In this document: piece after piece, positions 1 through 38,055 of the stretch
Layout of the letters: each line of letters begins with the position of its first letter
How positions within the stretch are numbered: position 1 is the stretch's first letter
From: Pampus argenteus
Lineage: Eukaryota > Chordata > Actinopteri > Scombriformes > Stromateidae
Reading direction: 5' to 3'
Assembly (NCBI GenBank): GCA_036937835.1
Contig: CM072879.1
Span: 13,695,001 to 13,759,000, forward strand
Length of the DNA stretch: 64,000 bases
The notes under the pieces: generated by a model
The model's input: the letters and a program-made list of their open reading frames with translations, nothing else
What the model was told of the DNA's origin: nothing
Databases searched by the model: none
Translations under genes and position numbers: made by a program

Positions 1-23263
<23,263 letters not shown>

Positions 23264-23307
23264 GGTTTTCCCTGCTGACACTGCCGCTGCTAGGTGTCTG
23301 TCATATT
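23264..23307 (-). other. ptk2: ptk2 5' UTR segment of first coding exon, with a 4-codon uORF
   Basis: The minus-strand acceptor TTCTCCCCAG at 23308-23317 fixes the 5' border of the first coding exon, leaving 44 nt before the ATG. An upstream ATG at 23304 opens a four-codon frame ending in TAG at 23290-23292. In the main frame the segment is open and would read EYDRHLAAAVSAGKT before Met1, so an N-terminally extended isoform is possible if an upstream exon supplies an in-frame ATG. Confidence 0.75.
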
Positions 23308-25294
23308 CTGGGGAGAAGGGGAGAGAAAAATCACAAGTTGGTGAAATGAGAAAGTAATAAAGTATAGATTTAGAAGAGCTTAAAAGGAAAGTTTTGAACT
23401 TCTCTGTGTAGTGTAATAACTGATGCTATTGATGCCGTTTTATTCTGCCCTGCTGTCGATAACAGTTTGAATTACTTGTTGTTGTTGATGACATCAAAAC
23501 TTTCCTGCTAGAAATAAACTTTATACAGCAGTCTGCTCTTGACGTCACATTATACTGCAGAGGAATGAAAAACACTGAACAATGAGACACCAGAGAGACA
23601 AATACAAAAGGTGGTTGCAGTCCAGGTCAAGGCTCGGTGTGCAAGCACCCGAATCTGTGACCGAAAGACAATGCAAGACATTGACACACTTCCTGGAATT
23701 TCATGGAAATTACTTCTTCTATGGCTGTGTGTATGAGCGTGTGTGCAGATATAATCCTGACTGCTTCCCTTCCCTTCCCCTCTCTCCTCCATTAAAGGAA
23801 AATTGATATGCTCTAGCAAGTAATTACACCTGAAAGAGAGCAAGAGAGAGATATATAGAGCGGATACACAAACACACACACGAGTCAGAGGACTGAATGT
23901 AAAGTTGTTGAAGGATATACCATAGCAAGAGGAAAATGTTAATTTGCCAACTTCAAATGATAATGACTTTTAGGTCAACAAATAACTCCACTGGCTTTCA
24001 GCACTGCAACCTGTCTCTCTGTCTCACAATCACACACACACTTTTGCAGAACAACGGTAGCTTAGGCCGTATATCAGTTTCCATGGAGTCAGATGTCACA
24101 CTACAGAGAGGCTTCATGCTATTTGTGTGTGTGTTCCTGTGAATGTGTGTTAAAAGAGATTTCATTCATACCTCTGTCCCAACACATGGGGAAGGGGCTA
24201 CAGCCACTTGTTGCCATGGAAACACATGTCTGTCCCTGCTTGTGTCTGTCTGTGCCAAAGACAGACAGGCAGCTTGTGGCTTCACAACCACGCATCACAC
24301 ACAAACACATGTGACACACTTCCCATGCACAGAGGTTACATAAAAAATTTAAATAAAATAAAAAATACCACACGCTAAGATCCAGACACGTTTGCAAGGA
24401 AGCTCAAACACTAATACACACACAAACACACACAAATCTCCAAGTCAGTCTGCAACTTTTTTTTTTTTTTTTGCCAACAGTTTCTTCTCGAAAGATGACA
24501 GTCGAAATCCTCAAAAAGGTCAATTTTTGATGCTACAGAAAACACTTTAACAGCAGGAGAAGAGGACACATAATTGTCAGCTTTGATCGATCAAAAGCAC
24601 TGCAAAACGGGCATATCCTGTCAAAAACTCTTCTTCTCTCCTGTCCACTTCTCTTTTACTCCTCAGCGGCGCCTCTTTTGATAACAACACACTGTTTGTT
24701 TATCGGCCGATTTCAGCCCCATGCCTGCACTCCATAGTTACTCAGTTGCCGTGGAAGTGTCAAACGGCCATCGCTCAGGAGAAAGTTGGGGTTATTTTCC
24801 TCAGTAGAGTCCCTGTGATGGTGAGAAGACTGCTCCTCCAGCAAAAGTTCACAGCCAGATCCAACTTGTACAACGTTGATCTAGTGCACATTTAGTCAGT
24901 TAGTGGTCAGAGAGACGGAGAGACAATTACTGTGCTCAGTGGGAAACAAACAGAAAGTTGTCTTCTTCTCTGGGAAACGGAAAGTAAGGGAAAAGAGTGC
25001 ACCAGACAAACAAAAGCAACAGAGAAACAGAAAGAAACAGAGAGCGATAGAGAAGTGCAGAGACACTGGGAAAGGCAGCGATTGTTTCAGGATGAATGGG
25101 AGGAAAAGGAGGACAGAGCAGAGCAACTGAAAGTCGAGTGGGGAACGAAAGAGGCTGTTGGAGAAGCAGGAGGAGCTAGAAACTATTAATATGGTAATCA
25201 TGTCTCCTGTGTTGAATCAAAAACCCCTCCCACTTCTGTTCATGAAGCTGACCTCAGAACAGCCCCGTTGTTGGACTAATAACTAATATTATTA

Positions 25295-25386
25295 AGAGAA
25301 GAGAAGAGAAGAGAAGAGAAGAGAAGAGAAGAGAAGAGAAGAGAAGAGAAGAGAAGAGAAGAGAAGAGAAGAGAAGAGAAGAGAAG
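25295..25386. repeat. (GAAGA)n pentanucleotide repeat
   Basis: About 18 near-perfect 5-bp units in the ptk2 5' intron. Same motif and same strand as the tract at 32911-33014. Confidence 0.97.
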
Positions 25387-27014
25387 ATTCATATAACCAC
25401 TCAAAGTACTTAATATTAAGCAGACAACAATGTTATGAAACACAAATGCAAAAATAAAGCCAGAACAGAAACACTTTTGATCAATTACTGATCAGATGTA
25501 CAAAACTACATCTCTATCATCTGGCTACTGTTAGATTGGCATGATCAAACCTCCAAGCTGGCAACATGTCCTGCAGGGTCTGCACTGGGATGTAAACTAG
25601 CAGCTGCAAGCAATATCCTAATCACCCCACTTCCAAACCACAAGGTCTCTATCAATCACACTTCATACTGCACGTTCACTCAACCTGTACTTTGGGTTCA
25701 TGTTATCTTCACTGCTATTTCTTCCTCTCTGAGGCAGCATGTCTACAATATCCTACAAGCGAGTGGCACCTATTCCTTTCAGTGTAACTACTAACCAGAC
25801 GTCAGTCTCCATTAATCAAACAGACATTTATATGGATGTACACCTCCTCAACTGAAGAGCTGAACAGACTCCAACGAGTTACTGCACAGTACACACTAAA
25901 AATTCACAAAGCAAATGCACAAAATTTTGAATTCTTAACTTCCTAACACATACGACAAGCTTAATGAAGAATGTTTAGTGTGTGTTCGCACATGTGTGTT
26001 TCCTATAATTTGTGCTCCATCTCAGGCACTGGCCATTGTTACAAAAATCTGGTGGGGGGGTTAGTGTGTGTGTGTGTGTGTGTGAACGCGCACTATTCAA
26101 AGCCTTTTGTCAGAGTGCCGGATGTTGCCATGAATGGGAAGAGCTCTTTTGGGACAGAGCCAAGTCTCTCTCTCTCTCTCTCTCCATCTTGATTTGTGCT
26201 TATAAACATATAATTATTTTAGCAGAGGGGGGAATGCAACACCTATAACCCACTAAATGCAAGTAAAAATTTTATCCTCTGAACTGTAATAGCTATTTTG
26301 ATGTATATTTGCTTACATTGAGTGTTCAGCGTGTTCACATCCAAGCTTTGAAGTTAAAATACAAAAAGGTTTTTCATGTCATGTTTACAGCTAAATATGT
26401 GCTTTACTTCTGCATGTCCTCGGGCCATAACTCACAACCATAGTAAAGCAAGTGAATCTAAATAATACTGAAATGCAACTATTCCTCGTCTGTCCTCTGT
26501 TAGGGACCCCGGGTCTGTGTGTGAGTGAATGAAGCAGCTGTATAATCACGAGCAGCTGTGTGCCAAATAACATTAGGGTCTGGCTACTCACCTGTGTAGT
26601 AGGCAATTCTGGAAATATCTGAAAGACAAATGGAAAAATGAGTTATGAGCTTCTGCATAAAGAACAGCAGATGATTACAGGGGCTTCTGGTATGGCTCAA
26701 AATAAATCAATATCCCGATGAAAGATCAACATGATATTGATTGAGAAAAATCTATATCCCATTGTTACATGATTTACTCCAACCCAGCTGGGCAGTTTAG
26801 AGCTAATTTAAAAAGGGAGAAATGCCTGAGAACAGAGCTATTGTTCATGTGTTCAGGCCTTGCAGCTGTGAGATGAGGATGCTTCAGGTCCATCGACCCT
26901 CTTGACTTTGATTGAAAAGCTATAAAAAAATATATAAAAATTATGTGATGGAACATTTAAAGATTGCAGAGTTTACATGCTAAAACACAACAGTATAATA
27001 TCCACAGTCAAGGC

Positions 27015-27200
27015 TAGACGATTGCTGGGATGATTAGACCGTTAAACGACCAACAGAAAAATAATCAGTCATTTTTGTAAGAAAAATGCCAAATATTTCC
27101 GGGTGCAGCTTCTCAAACGTGAAGATTTGAAACTTTTGTGTGTCATACATGATAGTAAACTGAAGTTCTTTAGAAGACATCACCTTGGGCTTTAAGAAAT
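27015..27200. repeat. Probable AT-rich dispersed element
   Basis: Contains segments resembling 14870-15140, such as GTGTCATACATGATAGTAAACTGAAG and a nearby CAGTCATTTTTGTAAGAAAA. Assignment is by eye only. Confidence 0.4.
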
Positions 27201-27940
27201 GAGTTAAGGCTAGAACATGCACTTTTGGTTCATGCAGTTGTTTTGTATGTATATGAATGTTGAGTTTACATGTTTTCATTCCCTGCTTTGAACAAGGAGC
27301 TGTTCAGATTTTGGAGGTGTGTACATTGGCTTCTCTGCAACCTGCGGTTATGCCTACAACAGTCTTCTCCGCATAAACCTACGCAGATGTTTTTGTTTAT
27401 CTTTGGAGAGACCATAATTCCAGCTTTAGAAGGAGTAGCCTTGTCAGTTTGCTTTGCTGTTGTTGTTTACCCTTTATTTTGCAGGACAGGCAGGTCTGGC
27501 ATGATTCACTTCCTGGTCAGTAGGGACTTCCCGTTAAAATATTTCTCAAACTGAATATGATCATGTTGCATTGTAAAAGTATGTCCTCATGTCTGCTTTT
27601 GTTGTTGATACAACCACGCATATTGTATAGACCATATAAAAAAATATATATATGTTTTAATACAACGTTAGATATTTCAATAATAATACTGCACAAAATG
27701 CTCATTTGATTGTATGTAGGTAGAAAAAGTGTCTGTCTTATTATTGAGCGTCTAGGTAGGCTATACTACATACATAATACAGCTCCCAAACTCCCACAGG
27801 AAGCCCAGGAGAAGCCTTTTGGGTACTTGACACCCAGTCAGAGCAGTGATAGAGCTGCGTGTAGGCAGAGGTCAGGAGGATAAGTACCTAAGTGTGTTAG
27901 ACACCCTGATGTACACACACATATACATGCATGCACACAA

Positions 27941-27971
<31 letters not shown>

Positions 27972-30062
27972 CATACAGGGGTTGAAACGCCACCAGGGAT
28001 CATCAACAACGATGATGTAATGATAAGAAGAAAAAGGAAATGCCAACAAGGTGACTCATGGTATTATCCACAATCCCTCTGTAATATGAAACCATGAGCA
28101 GTGTGTACGTGGTAGTGGCGCTAGGAAGGTGGTGTAAATATCACAACATTAAAGACAATCCCCAATAACATTTTACAGTATTTGCAGTGTTAACACAATA
28201 CGCACAAATTTGCACACACGTTGATCCTTGAATTTACATGCACACAATTTTAATTTAATTTCAGACAGTCGTTATAATAAATGTTTGAACTTTGTCTATT
28301 GTCCTAAGCGACTAAACCAGACCATGGTAAACTGATCCAGGCTGGTTTTTGATGAATCCGTCTCAAAGTGTCTATAATTACATAAACCTACAGACACCAT
28401 CTGTCCTGTGGATGCTATGAGAGCTTCACTCTGCCCGCCTTTCACTGAGTCTCTCCTACCTAAGACTTCAGTGTAAGTTAAGTGCTTGAGATCTGCAGCC
28501 ATGCTGGCGTTGCTGTGGTCTAGACTAAACACTGTAGGTAACTGTGATCTTCATGTCTGACAAACAAGATGAGACAGAACCTGAAAAGCTGTAAAAAGGC
28601 AGCCAAACTTTATTAAATGATTGGTTAAAACACATATTATACATATTCTCAGCCTCCATGCTCATTTATTTTGGCTTTTGGCTCTTTTTAATTGACTTTT
28701 TGTGATTTGTGTCATACAATTAATTTACATAAATCATTAGCAACACCACGTAATATAGCCAATATTGCATGGAATAGTCTGCAGCAGTAGCATGGTGCTA
28801 ATTGCATACCAGTCTGTTTAACAGCCTCCACTGCACATATTTTAAAGGGGGCCCTTGGTCTCTATAAAGTGTGAACACACTGCCACTACTGTAGTGGTGT
28901 AAACACCTGCTCCTCAAGCTGTCCTCAGGATCTAGATACACAGGGGAGAGGGGCAGCCATTCATTTTACAGACAAATACAAAAATTTTATTGTCTATCCC
29001 TATATTTATTCAGTATTTTTTGTCAATCTTGTTAATGTCTACATTCTGAATCTGAAGGTAAATTTATGCATGGCACAATATCCTCTCACTAACACCAGCT
29101 TTCCTACTGTGTGTGTGTTTGATCTGCACCAGCTATTGTGAAGTAAAGGTAAAACAGAAAGCGGAGTTCAAGCAGCACAAATCCCACTGATAGTCTTACA
29201 CCAAAACACAAACAGCTGCCCTCAGAATGACAGCCCTGCTCACTAAATAAGACTGATAACAAATATGTGGATATACACCTGTTTATTACGATACTCACAG
29301 TTTTACATACAGATTTATATTCTGTGTTTCTGTTGTGGACAGAGTGAGCCAGTATTAGGAAAAGGTGAGTATGTGGGTGCTCCTACTCAGATGCTATTAC
29401 TGTACACACTACCAGTCCAAAAACACAAAAATTGAAAAGAAACTGATAAGTGCTAACACACAAACACCTTTATAGAAGCCCTGATGACAGTCTCAATGTC
29501 TGCAAGCTGTGTATAATTGCACGTTAATCACTGTTTGGTTTTTTTTGGTAACAGTAATTAGACAGAACAATCAGGAGATTATGCAGTGATGTCTCAAATA
29601 CTGGTCTTTGATCAGTAGTTCACTGGAAAGGGAAAGTCAGAGGGAAAATGTTTTTCTTTTCTCAGGATAGTGGTGTACTTTAAACAGACACAAATGAATC
29701 ACAAATTCCTCCCAATCTAAGGAGTTAAAAAGCATGAATTGAACTATATTAAAGCATGAAAAAGGTCTGCTTGAAGACTAAATTGTCATAAAAATAAAAT
29801 GACTATTGACTATGACTATGAGCAAAAGGTGTGTTTTAAAATCACAACCAGATTTGGTTTGTGGTGCTCTGAAAACATGTTTATGTAGAAGGAAAAGGCT
29901 GAAGCAAGAAGGAGAGAGAGACATATGTTCTCTTTCACACATAAAGTACAACACTACTCCTGCAGGAATGAAATGAATTAACCTGAGGAGAGCAGTCAGC
30001 TGTTCTGCCTCGTTGCTCTGTGCCTAATGGTTAACCTTCAAGCTGAGCTGCCTGGCACACGC

Positions 30063-30074
30063 GGGTGGGTGGGT

Positions 30075-30147
<73 letters not shown>
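30063..30147. repeat. (GT)n microsatellite facing (CA)n
   Basis: GGGT units pass into about 35 GT units. A CA-rich tract at 30241-30296 lies 93 bp farther on, making an inverted pair on the same strand. Confidence 0.97.
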
Positions 30148-30148
<1 letters not shown>

Positions 30149-30240
30149 CCCTGTGGACAAAGAGTTGTTACTGGAGCGTGCAGTCTTACGATGCAACAAC
30201 ACACCGCCTGAGGCACCAATCACACCTGCCAGTCTCTCTC

Positions 30241-30261
30241 GCACACGCACGCACGCACACG

Positions 30262-30296
<35 letters not shown>
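30241..30296. repeat. CACG/(CA)n tract
   Basis: Mixed CACG and CA units, complementary to the (GT)n tract at 30063-30147. Confidence 0.95.
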
Positions 30297-30302
<6 letters not shown>

Positions 30303-30580
30303 ACTTGACATTATGTTTTTGTAGTTGAAGGTTTAGAGTAAAGTTTCAACTTTGACATATAATTTTATACAACCAAGGGCAAGTATTTTTTTCATGACTC
30401 GATTTAGAGTGAAAAAGATAAATAATAGTGCTACGGTCTGCTGAGTTCTGTGTAGATGCGGCTGCATAGATAATGTATTCAAACAGAATCGCATGTGCTT
30501 TTTCTCATGTCATTATTCACATTTAGATAAACATCGCACAATTATTCAAAGCCTGTCACACTAACATGAAATAAAATGTG

Positions 30581-30582
<2 letters not shown>

Positions 30583-30614
<32 letters not shown>
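30583..30614. repeat. (CA)n microsatellite
   Basis: About 16 CA units in the ptk2 5' intron. Confidence 0.95.
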
Positions 30615-30617
<3 letters not shown>

Positions 30618-31784
30618 GATGATGCATGAGTCTAGATAAGTCCTACATGTATGCAACATAATAAGGTCACGTGAACGCATGACTGCTCATACACATTTAT
30701 CTGCAAAAGCGCACACACTGTGACACACACACACACACATTCACTCGAATGTGTATAGTTCAGGTGCAGTGATAAAGCTAACTGGTTGACTGGCGCGGCA
30801 TGTATGTTAATGTATCACATTCAGACCAGATTTACTATGTATAATTCAAGACAACAGATTAAGGGCGAAGGAACTGGTGAGATAACTCAAACTCTATGTT
30901 ATCAGTCTCAGTTTAAAAATATGCAAAATAAACAAAACCAGATATTAAAATCCAGTTCCAGTTGAGGGAAAACATATATCTATACTTGCTTATCCACTGA
31001 AAACATGTTTTGTTTTTACGGAAGAAGGAAATCAAATGTAACTATTGATTGATTAACTATTGTAAATATTGAAATCTAAAGGTGAGATAATGCCTCTTTG
31101 ATTCTGTACGAGATCAAACACACTGAGCTGATGTACAGGGCTAAATATTAATACTCAATTCTGATTGGCCGATGTATGCAAAGCAGCTCTACGTTTTGCT
31201 AGATTGTAGAATTTAGAAGAGGTGTTGTGGACCATGCTAATGCATCTTAACGTGTATGTTTAACTATGCTAAAAATGGCTGATAAAACATACAATTCCAG
31301 TCATTCGGATAGGAAGTTTAATGTGTTTATTTTATTTTTTCCTCATCAGATTAGAGGACTGACAGAGGGTGTTGATGTTATGCAGATTGTAAAGCACTTG
31401 TAAAGGACTCAATTGTAATTTTGACGTGTTTTTGTAGGCCATGACTGGTAGTTAACACCGCCCTGGTTCCCTTGACAAAAAAGTCAGTGGGATTTTTGAG
31501 TAAACGAGTTTCTGTTTCATTTCTGTGACGTTTAATGTCCCCGACAATGTCTGTAGTCTCAATTAGCCACTTGTTAGCAACTGCATTTTTTTAAAAACAC
31601 ATAAAAGCTTCGAAATTCACAAGTGGAATATTTACTGACATATCTTATGTCATAGAACAAACTGTGAAAATCTCTTTAGATTGTGTTAAATAAACTAATT
31701 TCTGGGTTTTAGGACTTATAACCATTTGACTACCAGGAACAGGATCAATCATCATATCAGCTAAATTCGTCCTGTTTGTTTCTG

Positions 31785-31789
<5 letters not shown>

Positions 31790-31846
<57 letters not shown>
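31790..31846. repeat. (GT)n microsatellite
   Basis: About 28 GT units. A complementary 137-bp (CA)n tract follows at 32175-32311. Confidence 0.97.
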
Positions 31847-31849
<3 letters not shown>

Positions 31850-32170
31850 AGGACAGATATTGCTAGCTGCTGCATGCTTCTTGTTGAGCAAATTTCCCTC
31901 AATTATGAACCAAGACTGAAATATGAAAATGCGCTGAAATATAGATGATCTAACCTAGAAACAAAATGCTGCAGGGGGATTGTTACTTCATGTCTACATT
32001 TACACATAACATCCACCTGCGTGCACACACACGCACACAAAAATACACATGCAGTGCCACACGGGAAATACTCTATAGAAGAATGTACACTTGTATTCAA
32101 ACACAACCCACAAATTTGACACGTATGATCTCTCCCTCACACATATACCACCCACACGGACACACACAAA

Positions 32171-32313
<143 letters not shown>

Positions 32314-32324
32314 TAAATAGTACT

Positions 32325-32570
32325 GTAGGTCTGCAGTTAACCATTATTTTCATCGTTGATTAATCTATAGATTATTTTTTCTTACTCAATAATCCTCTTG
32401 TCTATAAAATGTTGATTAATCAATTGGTTTATAAAATCTTGAAATTGTTTGCTTTTGTTGACCACTTGAAGTTGAGGCCAGAAAATACTGTAAAAATGAC
32501 TTAATCAATCAGTTATCAAAATTTTCTATTGACTAATCGATTCATTGATTAGTCATTTCCGTTCTAGTTT
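32325..32570. repeat. Probable AT-rich dispersed element
   Basis: Repeated GATTAATC-type motifs with GCAGTTAACCATTATTTTC at one side and CTAATCGATTCATTGATTAG at the other, typical of a common teleost non-autonomous element. Assignment is from memory. Confidence 0.5.
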
Positions 32571-32910
32571 CAATTAAGTGTAACTGTGTTCATATACATG
32601 TAAGTCTGTGTAATGTATTGTGAGATCATCATCATCATACGTATACATACCACAAAACTGCATTTCCTTTGCAGTACATTCAGTATTTTTACACACACGC
32701 AAACTCACACGCAACTGTTTAGAGTACTGGAGCTGCAGCATAAAACATAGATATGGTTTATATATACACATTTTTAGACACACAACATACAAACACAATT
32801 TTAAACATGTACGAACATACATGCACACAAAACATGTGTTCACCCACACACAACCACCCACACACAGACACTACTGTATGATAAATCTTACCGTGGTAAA
32901 GTCCTTCCAT

Positions 32911-33014
32911 GAAGAGAAGAGAAGAGAAGAGAAGAGAAGAGAAGAGAAGAGAAGAGAAGAGAAGAGAAGAGAAGAGAAGAGAAGAGAAGAGAAGAGAAGA
33001 GAAGAGAAGAGAAG
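32911..33014. repeat. (GAAGA)n pentanucleotide repeat
   Basis: About 20 5-bp units. On the minus strand it is a 100-nt (UCUUC)n tract that runs straight into ATGGAAGGACTTTACCACG and a consensus-like donor GTAAGAT. Confidence 0.97.
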
Positions 33015-34739
33015 GAGTGTAATCCCCCACAGCTGACAGGCAGCTAAATTGGGAAAGCCAAAATCCCGGGCTTCTGTGGTCTTTGGGCTAGCGTTGTGGA
33101 GTGCTAGCCAGCTAACTCTGTAATGATGGCTAATGTCAGCTTAAACTTACAACTCAGCCTTCTTCTCCTCCCTCTACAACTACAACTACTGCTACTACAC
33201 TGACACACAGCAGCGGCAAGAGTGGGAGTAGAGTAAAGGGAGGGAGAGAGAGAGAGGAGTAATGCAGCCTGTGAAAGGGGGGAGGGAGATGAAAGAGAGA
33301 GAGAGCTGGAGGACGAAGGAGGGGGAGGAGGGGTGTCTTTGTGTCCCAGGAGAGGGATGGAGGGGGAGAGAGGGAGCCAGATGTACAAGCCACAGAGACA
33401 GCAAGTCAGGAGGGAAAGACAAGAGAAGAGGTGGAAATAGATGATGCCACAACTACAAGAAAGGAAGAAAGAAAGAGAGAGGAGTAAAAAAGAGAGAGTA
33501 AAGGAACAATACAGAAATAAGACGAAAGTGAAGGAACTAATGTAGGGGCAAAAACAGAGCTGAAACTAACATAACAAGAGAGGGAGGATGGAGTAAGGGT
33601 TATTCAAAAGCTGTGTGTGTGTGTGTGTGTGTGTGTTGCCTTTGGCTATTCTGCCTCTCTGACACAGACGCACCCCTGAGGAGCTACTCAATTAGTGATA
33701 ATGCAATGTTCTCAATTCAACGCTGTCCAACTGAAATCTTTTTTTTTTTTTTTAAATGAGGCGACATGGGGAAAAATGGTCAATTGCTCCATATTTATCC
33801 CATTTATGTTCTGCAATTTAATCACATGCAGAGAAATGTAAATCTTTTTAAATTTTCCATCATTTAATTTTCAGACAGTATTAAGCTGTTGGCTTAAATG
33901 AACGACATAGAAACTGCTGACTTGAAGGCAAAGTTCTTCTTCTGCTTTGTGTGAAGATAAACTTTTTAAAAAAAAAAAGATATATTTGAGAAGTTTGTCT
34001 CAAACTCTCTGGTCGGACAAACGCTGCTGTTACACGCAGACCCCCAAAAGTTTAGCGCTGTTTGTTCGTGGGGTTAGACAGAGGCCTTGCCCGGGCTTGT
34101 CAGGCTCAGAGATAACATTATCTTCTGCCTTCTGCTTAGAAGTGGTGAATTTACAGCTCACAGCTACTTAATACGATATAGTCTCTGGCTTTTGTTTGAT
34201 ATCTAGTGTTCTAGAAAAATCTTGCCAACACTAGATACCACCACACTAACAACGTATATTATAGCTCGGAGGGCTAACTTGGCTTGTTTACTATATTACG
34301 TAAACGTTGTTTTTTCCCCCATCAGTATGTATGATTTGAACCTGATCATCACTGATCATTTTTTAAAGTAGGTTTTAGATGTAGTCTCACTTGCCAGCTT
34401 TGATCTCAGATCAAAGAAGAGTCATTCAGCATTTAACAGCATGAACATCCTTGTCCCAAAGGCAGAAATCTGTCGTTGCTGTGACTTTCCTATCGTTTAG
34501 TGCCTACAGATATGGAGCACAAAATTCACTCAAAGTGCCATTAAATCTCTACACTGTCACTGATTCTAGATACTATATTCAATCTGTCACAGTGTACTGG
34601 TCACACTGGACACACAGTTCATGAATGAGAGCCATAGCAGAGAGAATCCACAAACACACACACACAGGCAGACAGACGAGATGAGAGATGCTCAGGAGTA
34701 AAGCAGATTAATGAGCCACTGGATTAGTAGGCCAAGATG

Positions 34740-34772
<33 letters not shown>

Positions 34773-37700
34773 TCAGAGTTCAAGCTCGGCCCCTCTATCT
34801 CCATCCATCATGCATCCCTGCTGGATGTGTTAACATTGCCCTCTAGTGGGACTGCATTTTCTATTGATGGGTTGATGACTCCTATATTCACCTAAACATC
34901 TGAAATATTGACAAATATGTTATATGTACATTAGTGAGCATATCAACTTCAGGTAGTAAAAAAAAAATCTGCTAAAATGTTTTTCATTACATATCTTTTT
35001 AAAAACGACCCTGTGCCAGGTTTGCAATTAGTGACATTTATATTACAAAAATGTTTTTTGTTTGTTTTTCTTAAACAGAATAAAAATCATTTTAACAAAA
35101 GAAAAAGAAAGAGAGAAGAGACAGACAACCAGCCTCAAGACCATTTTTCAATGAACCTTTGTTAACGGACAGTGTCGGATAGTGACTAATCTCACACACA
35201 CACACACACACACAGACATGTATACACTGATACACAGACACTGTGGTTAAACACCCATATCTGACTTCAGCAACAACACTAGTTGATGGTAACACAACAG
35301 AGGATGTGTGTGATGTCATACCCATGGCTCGTACCCAAGTGTTTCATTGGTGATTTCTCTCTGTGTGTTTCCCCGTGATTTATTATGACTGTTTTTCTGG
35401 GTGCATAGTGTTAGTGTGTCTGCATCTGTGTGAATAAACCTAGATGAGGTCATTTGATCGGTGAAGCAGACAGTGATGTCTGCCTCAGGCTCTCTGTCTC
35501 TCCGTCTTTCACTCTCAGTGTAAAGTACCAGGTTTGTCCGACTTGGTAAAGCTTTATTGTCCAGTTTTTTAAAGCCTAGCAACCAGACATGTATTAACAA
35601 TGATAACGCCGTATAGGTCTTCATTGTCTCTGAACTATGCCTAACTGAGCTGCATGTCAGAGAAACACAAAATTACATTATGAGTAGATTCTCGTCCCCC
35701 ACACAAATAATGTCATTTTGCGTAAGACTCTGGGGTAAAATGTCAAAATTTTAATACTCAAACTCTCATGATTCTTTTATACGTATGCTAACTCTTCAAG
35801 GTTATTTGACTTGCTGTTGTGTAACTATCCGTCTGACCTTCCCAGTGGAGAGACAAGCATAAAGAGAATTATTTTATACCAGAAACCACCAGTCTACCTA
35901 CTATCACCTCTTTAAGTTTGTTTCCAGTCTTTATGCTCAGCTAAACTTAACTAGCTGCTGTTGGTAGCTTTGTAGTGTCTGTGTAGGTTTCACTCGACTC
36001 TCTTCATCTGCAGTTGCTCTCAGTTAAGCACTTTTCCCAACATGTTAAACTGCAATAAGACCAATTACACCAGTCCATATATTTTTATTGCTTGAACAAA
36101 GTGCAGGTTGTGTCTGAGACATATCCTGAGATTTCCTACTTTGTGGGCAGCTGGATAAATGGACAGTCACAGTAGGGGGGAAAAAAAGGACAAAAGCTTC
36201 TGAGAAAATTAAACATCCTGCCTATGAAGATAAAAGAAATACAACTTGGTTCCTGTTCAATAGCTAATACAACATTATGTGCACAGGTACATATGCTTTC
36301 ATGTGTCCATGCGTTTAAAAGTCTAGGGACATCTTGAGACTCTTTCTACTTCACTCTCTGTCTTCTCCCCATTTCTGTTTTTCTTTCATTTCTCATCAGC
36401 CAGTTTTCTCCTCCTCCCATCTCTGTCTCTCTGTGTGCCTATATGACAAAGCCTAACAATTACTTCTTTCTTTCTCTCATTCCCTGCCTCTCTGACTCAT
36501 TGCAATGTAATTGCGCTGACTGTCCTCTCGAACACCACACACACATAGACACACACACACACACACGGAGAGAAGGGCAACTTATTCAAAATATCTTCGT
36601 TTCTACACTGCTGTTCAGTCACAGCTCAGAGTAAACTTAAGGAATAAGACGTTATGGTCATTAGTTTGTTGAGTCATTTCAGTCAAGGAGGATGCCCTGT
36701 TTCTTATGCACACACACATACGCTGCACCAATGACCGAAGGTAGCTTGAAGTGTGCATTTGTGTGTGTGTGTGTGTGTATCCGGCTATGAGCAAAGTACA
36801 AGTCATTAACTATGATGTAATTTCCTGCCATTGTAGTGCATTTCAGTGCACACAGCAAACACAGACTCTATACTGCACATACACACACACACAAACTAAA
36901 ACTTCTGTAATAATCCATGTTCAGAAAAATCTAAAATCTGTTAAATACATGCAGATGGTTTGTAACCATGACCAAACCAAAATACAATATTGTACAGTAC
37001 GCAGCCACCTCCTAAGGACAAGAAGTCATGCTACACACACTCAAACTCAATCCCCAAACTACATTGTTTTTTGATTTGAACACTAAAAGTTCAATATAGG
37101 TCATAAAAGGATTATGGATGCATCATCTGGATAGTTGAGACCATTTAAATTCCAATATTCTGCGGACATTTCACATATTTACAACTAAGTGAATTCCTTT
37201 TCTGACCTACAGCAGCATGTCGACTCTCATGTGTCCTATGTCATTATTACAAATTACTACTTCTGCATTACATTACTCACAATGTTGTCTAAAGTTTTAA
37301 AAGGTGCACAATTGGGTAATCTTGAGCACGGGCACAGCTGGAACAAAACATGGATCAGAAATGCCTGAATCCATTAGGATTAAAGATGCACAGATGCATC
37401 ATTTTCTCTTCTAATACCTCATATATCGGCTGATAGAGTATCGATCCCATACCTGAGCCATCTTTTTGCAAAATTCCAAATCTGTATACAGATATATATA
37501 CACACACACTTCTACTGAAGCAATAAAAACACACACTCACATAGCTGCAGGTGTCATCATCCGGCCTTTGTGGTCTCACTTTAAAATTCCACTTCAATTC
37601 GCAAACACACACTCAAAAACCCCACAATGCCCACACACAGATCGCAGGACCACGTTTTAAGGAGTACAAAGATATTTTCAACTGACACGACCAAGACAAC

Positions 37701-37889
37701 ACACACAAGTTATTTTGGGTAAACACAGTCATTATCAAACAAACAAGCATGCACATAAACAGGTACACACACACACACACACATAAACACTCAGAGAGTC
37801 TGAGTAGTGTTGCCGCTTTTGAGAGGAAGAAGGCGTTTTCCTTTTAGCTCCTGAGGGACACAGCATGTTTTAGGATGTACAGTAAGTGC

Positions 37890-37922
<33 letters not shown>

Positions 37923-38012
37923 GGGTGTGGGGGTTGCTTCCTGAATGCAACCAATCCAGAAGCAAAGGGAACCGACCTTCATTCAGTCTCCAAATACGCG
38001 CACGCGCGCGCG

Positions 38013-38055
<43 letters not shown>

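Noticed and set aside
27270..27554. 94-codon plus-strand frame in the ptk2 5' intron
   Set aside because: No recognisable family. The sequence around ATAAACCTACGCAGATG looks like dispersed-repeat material.
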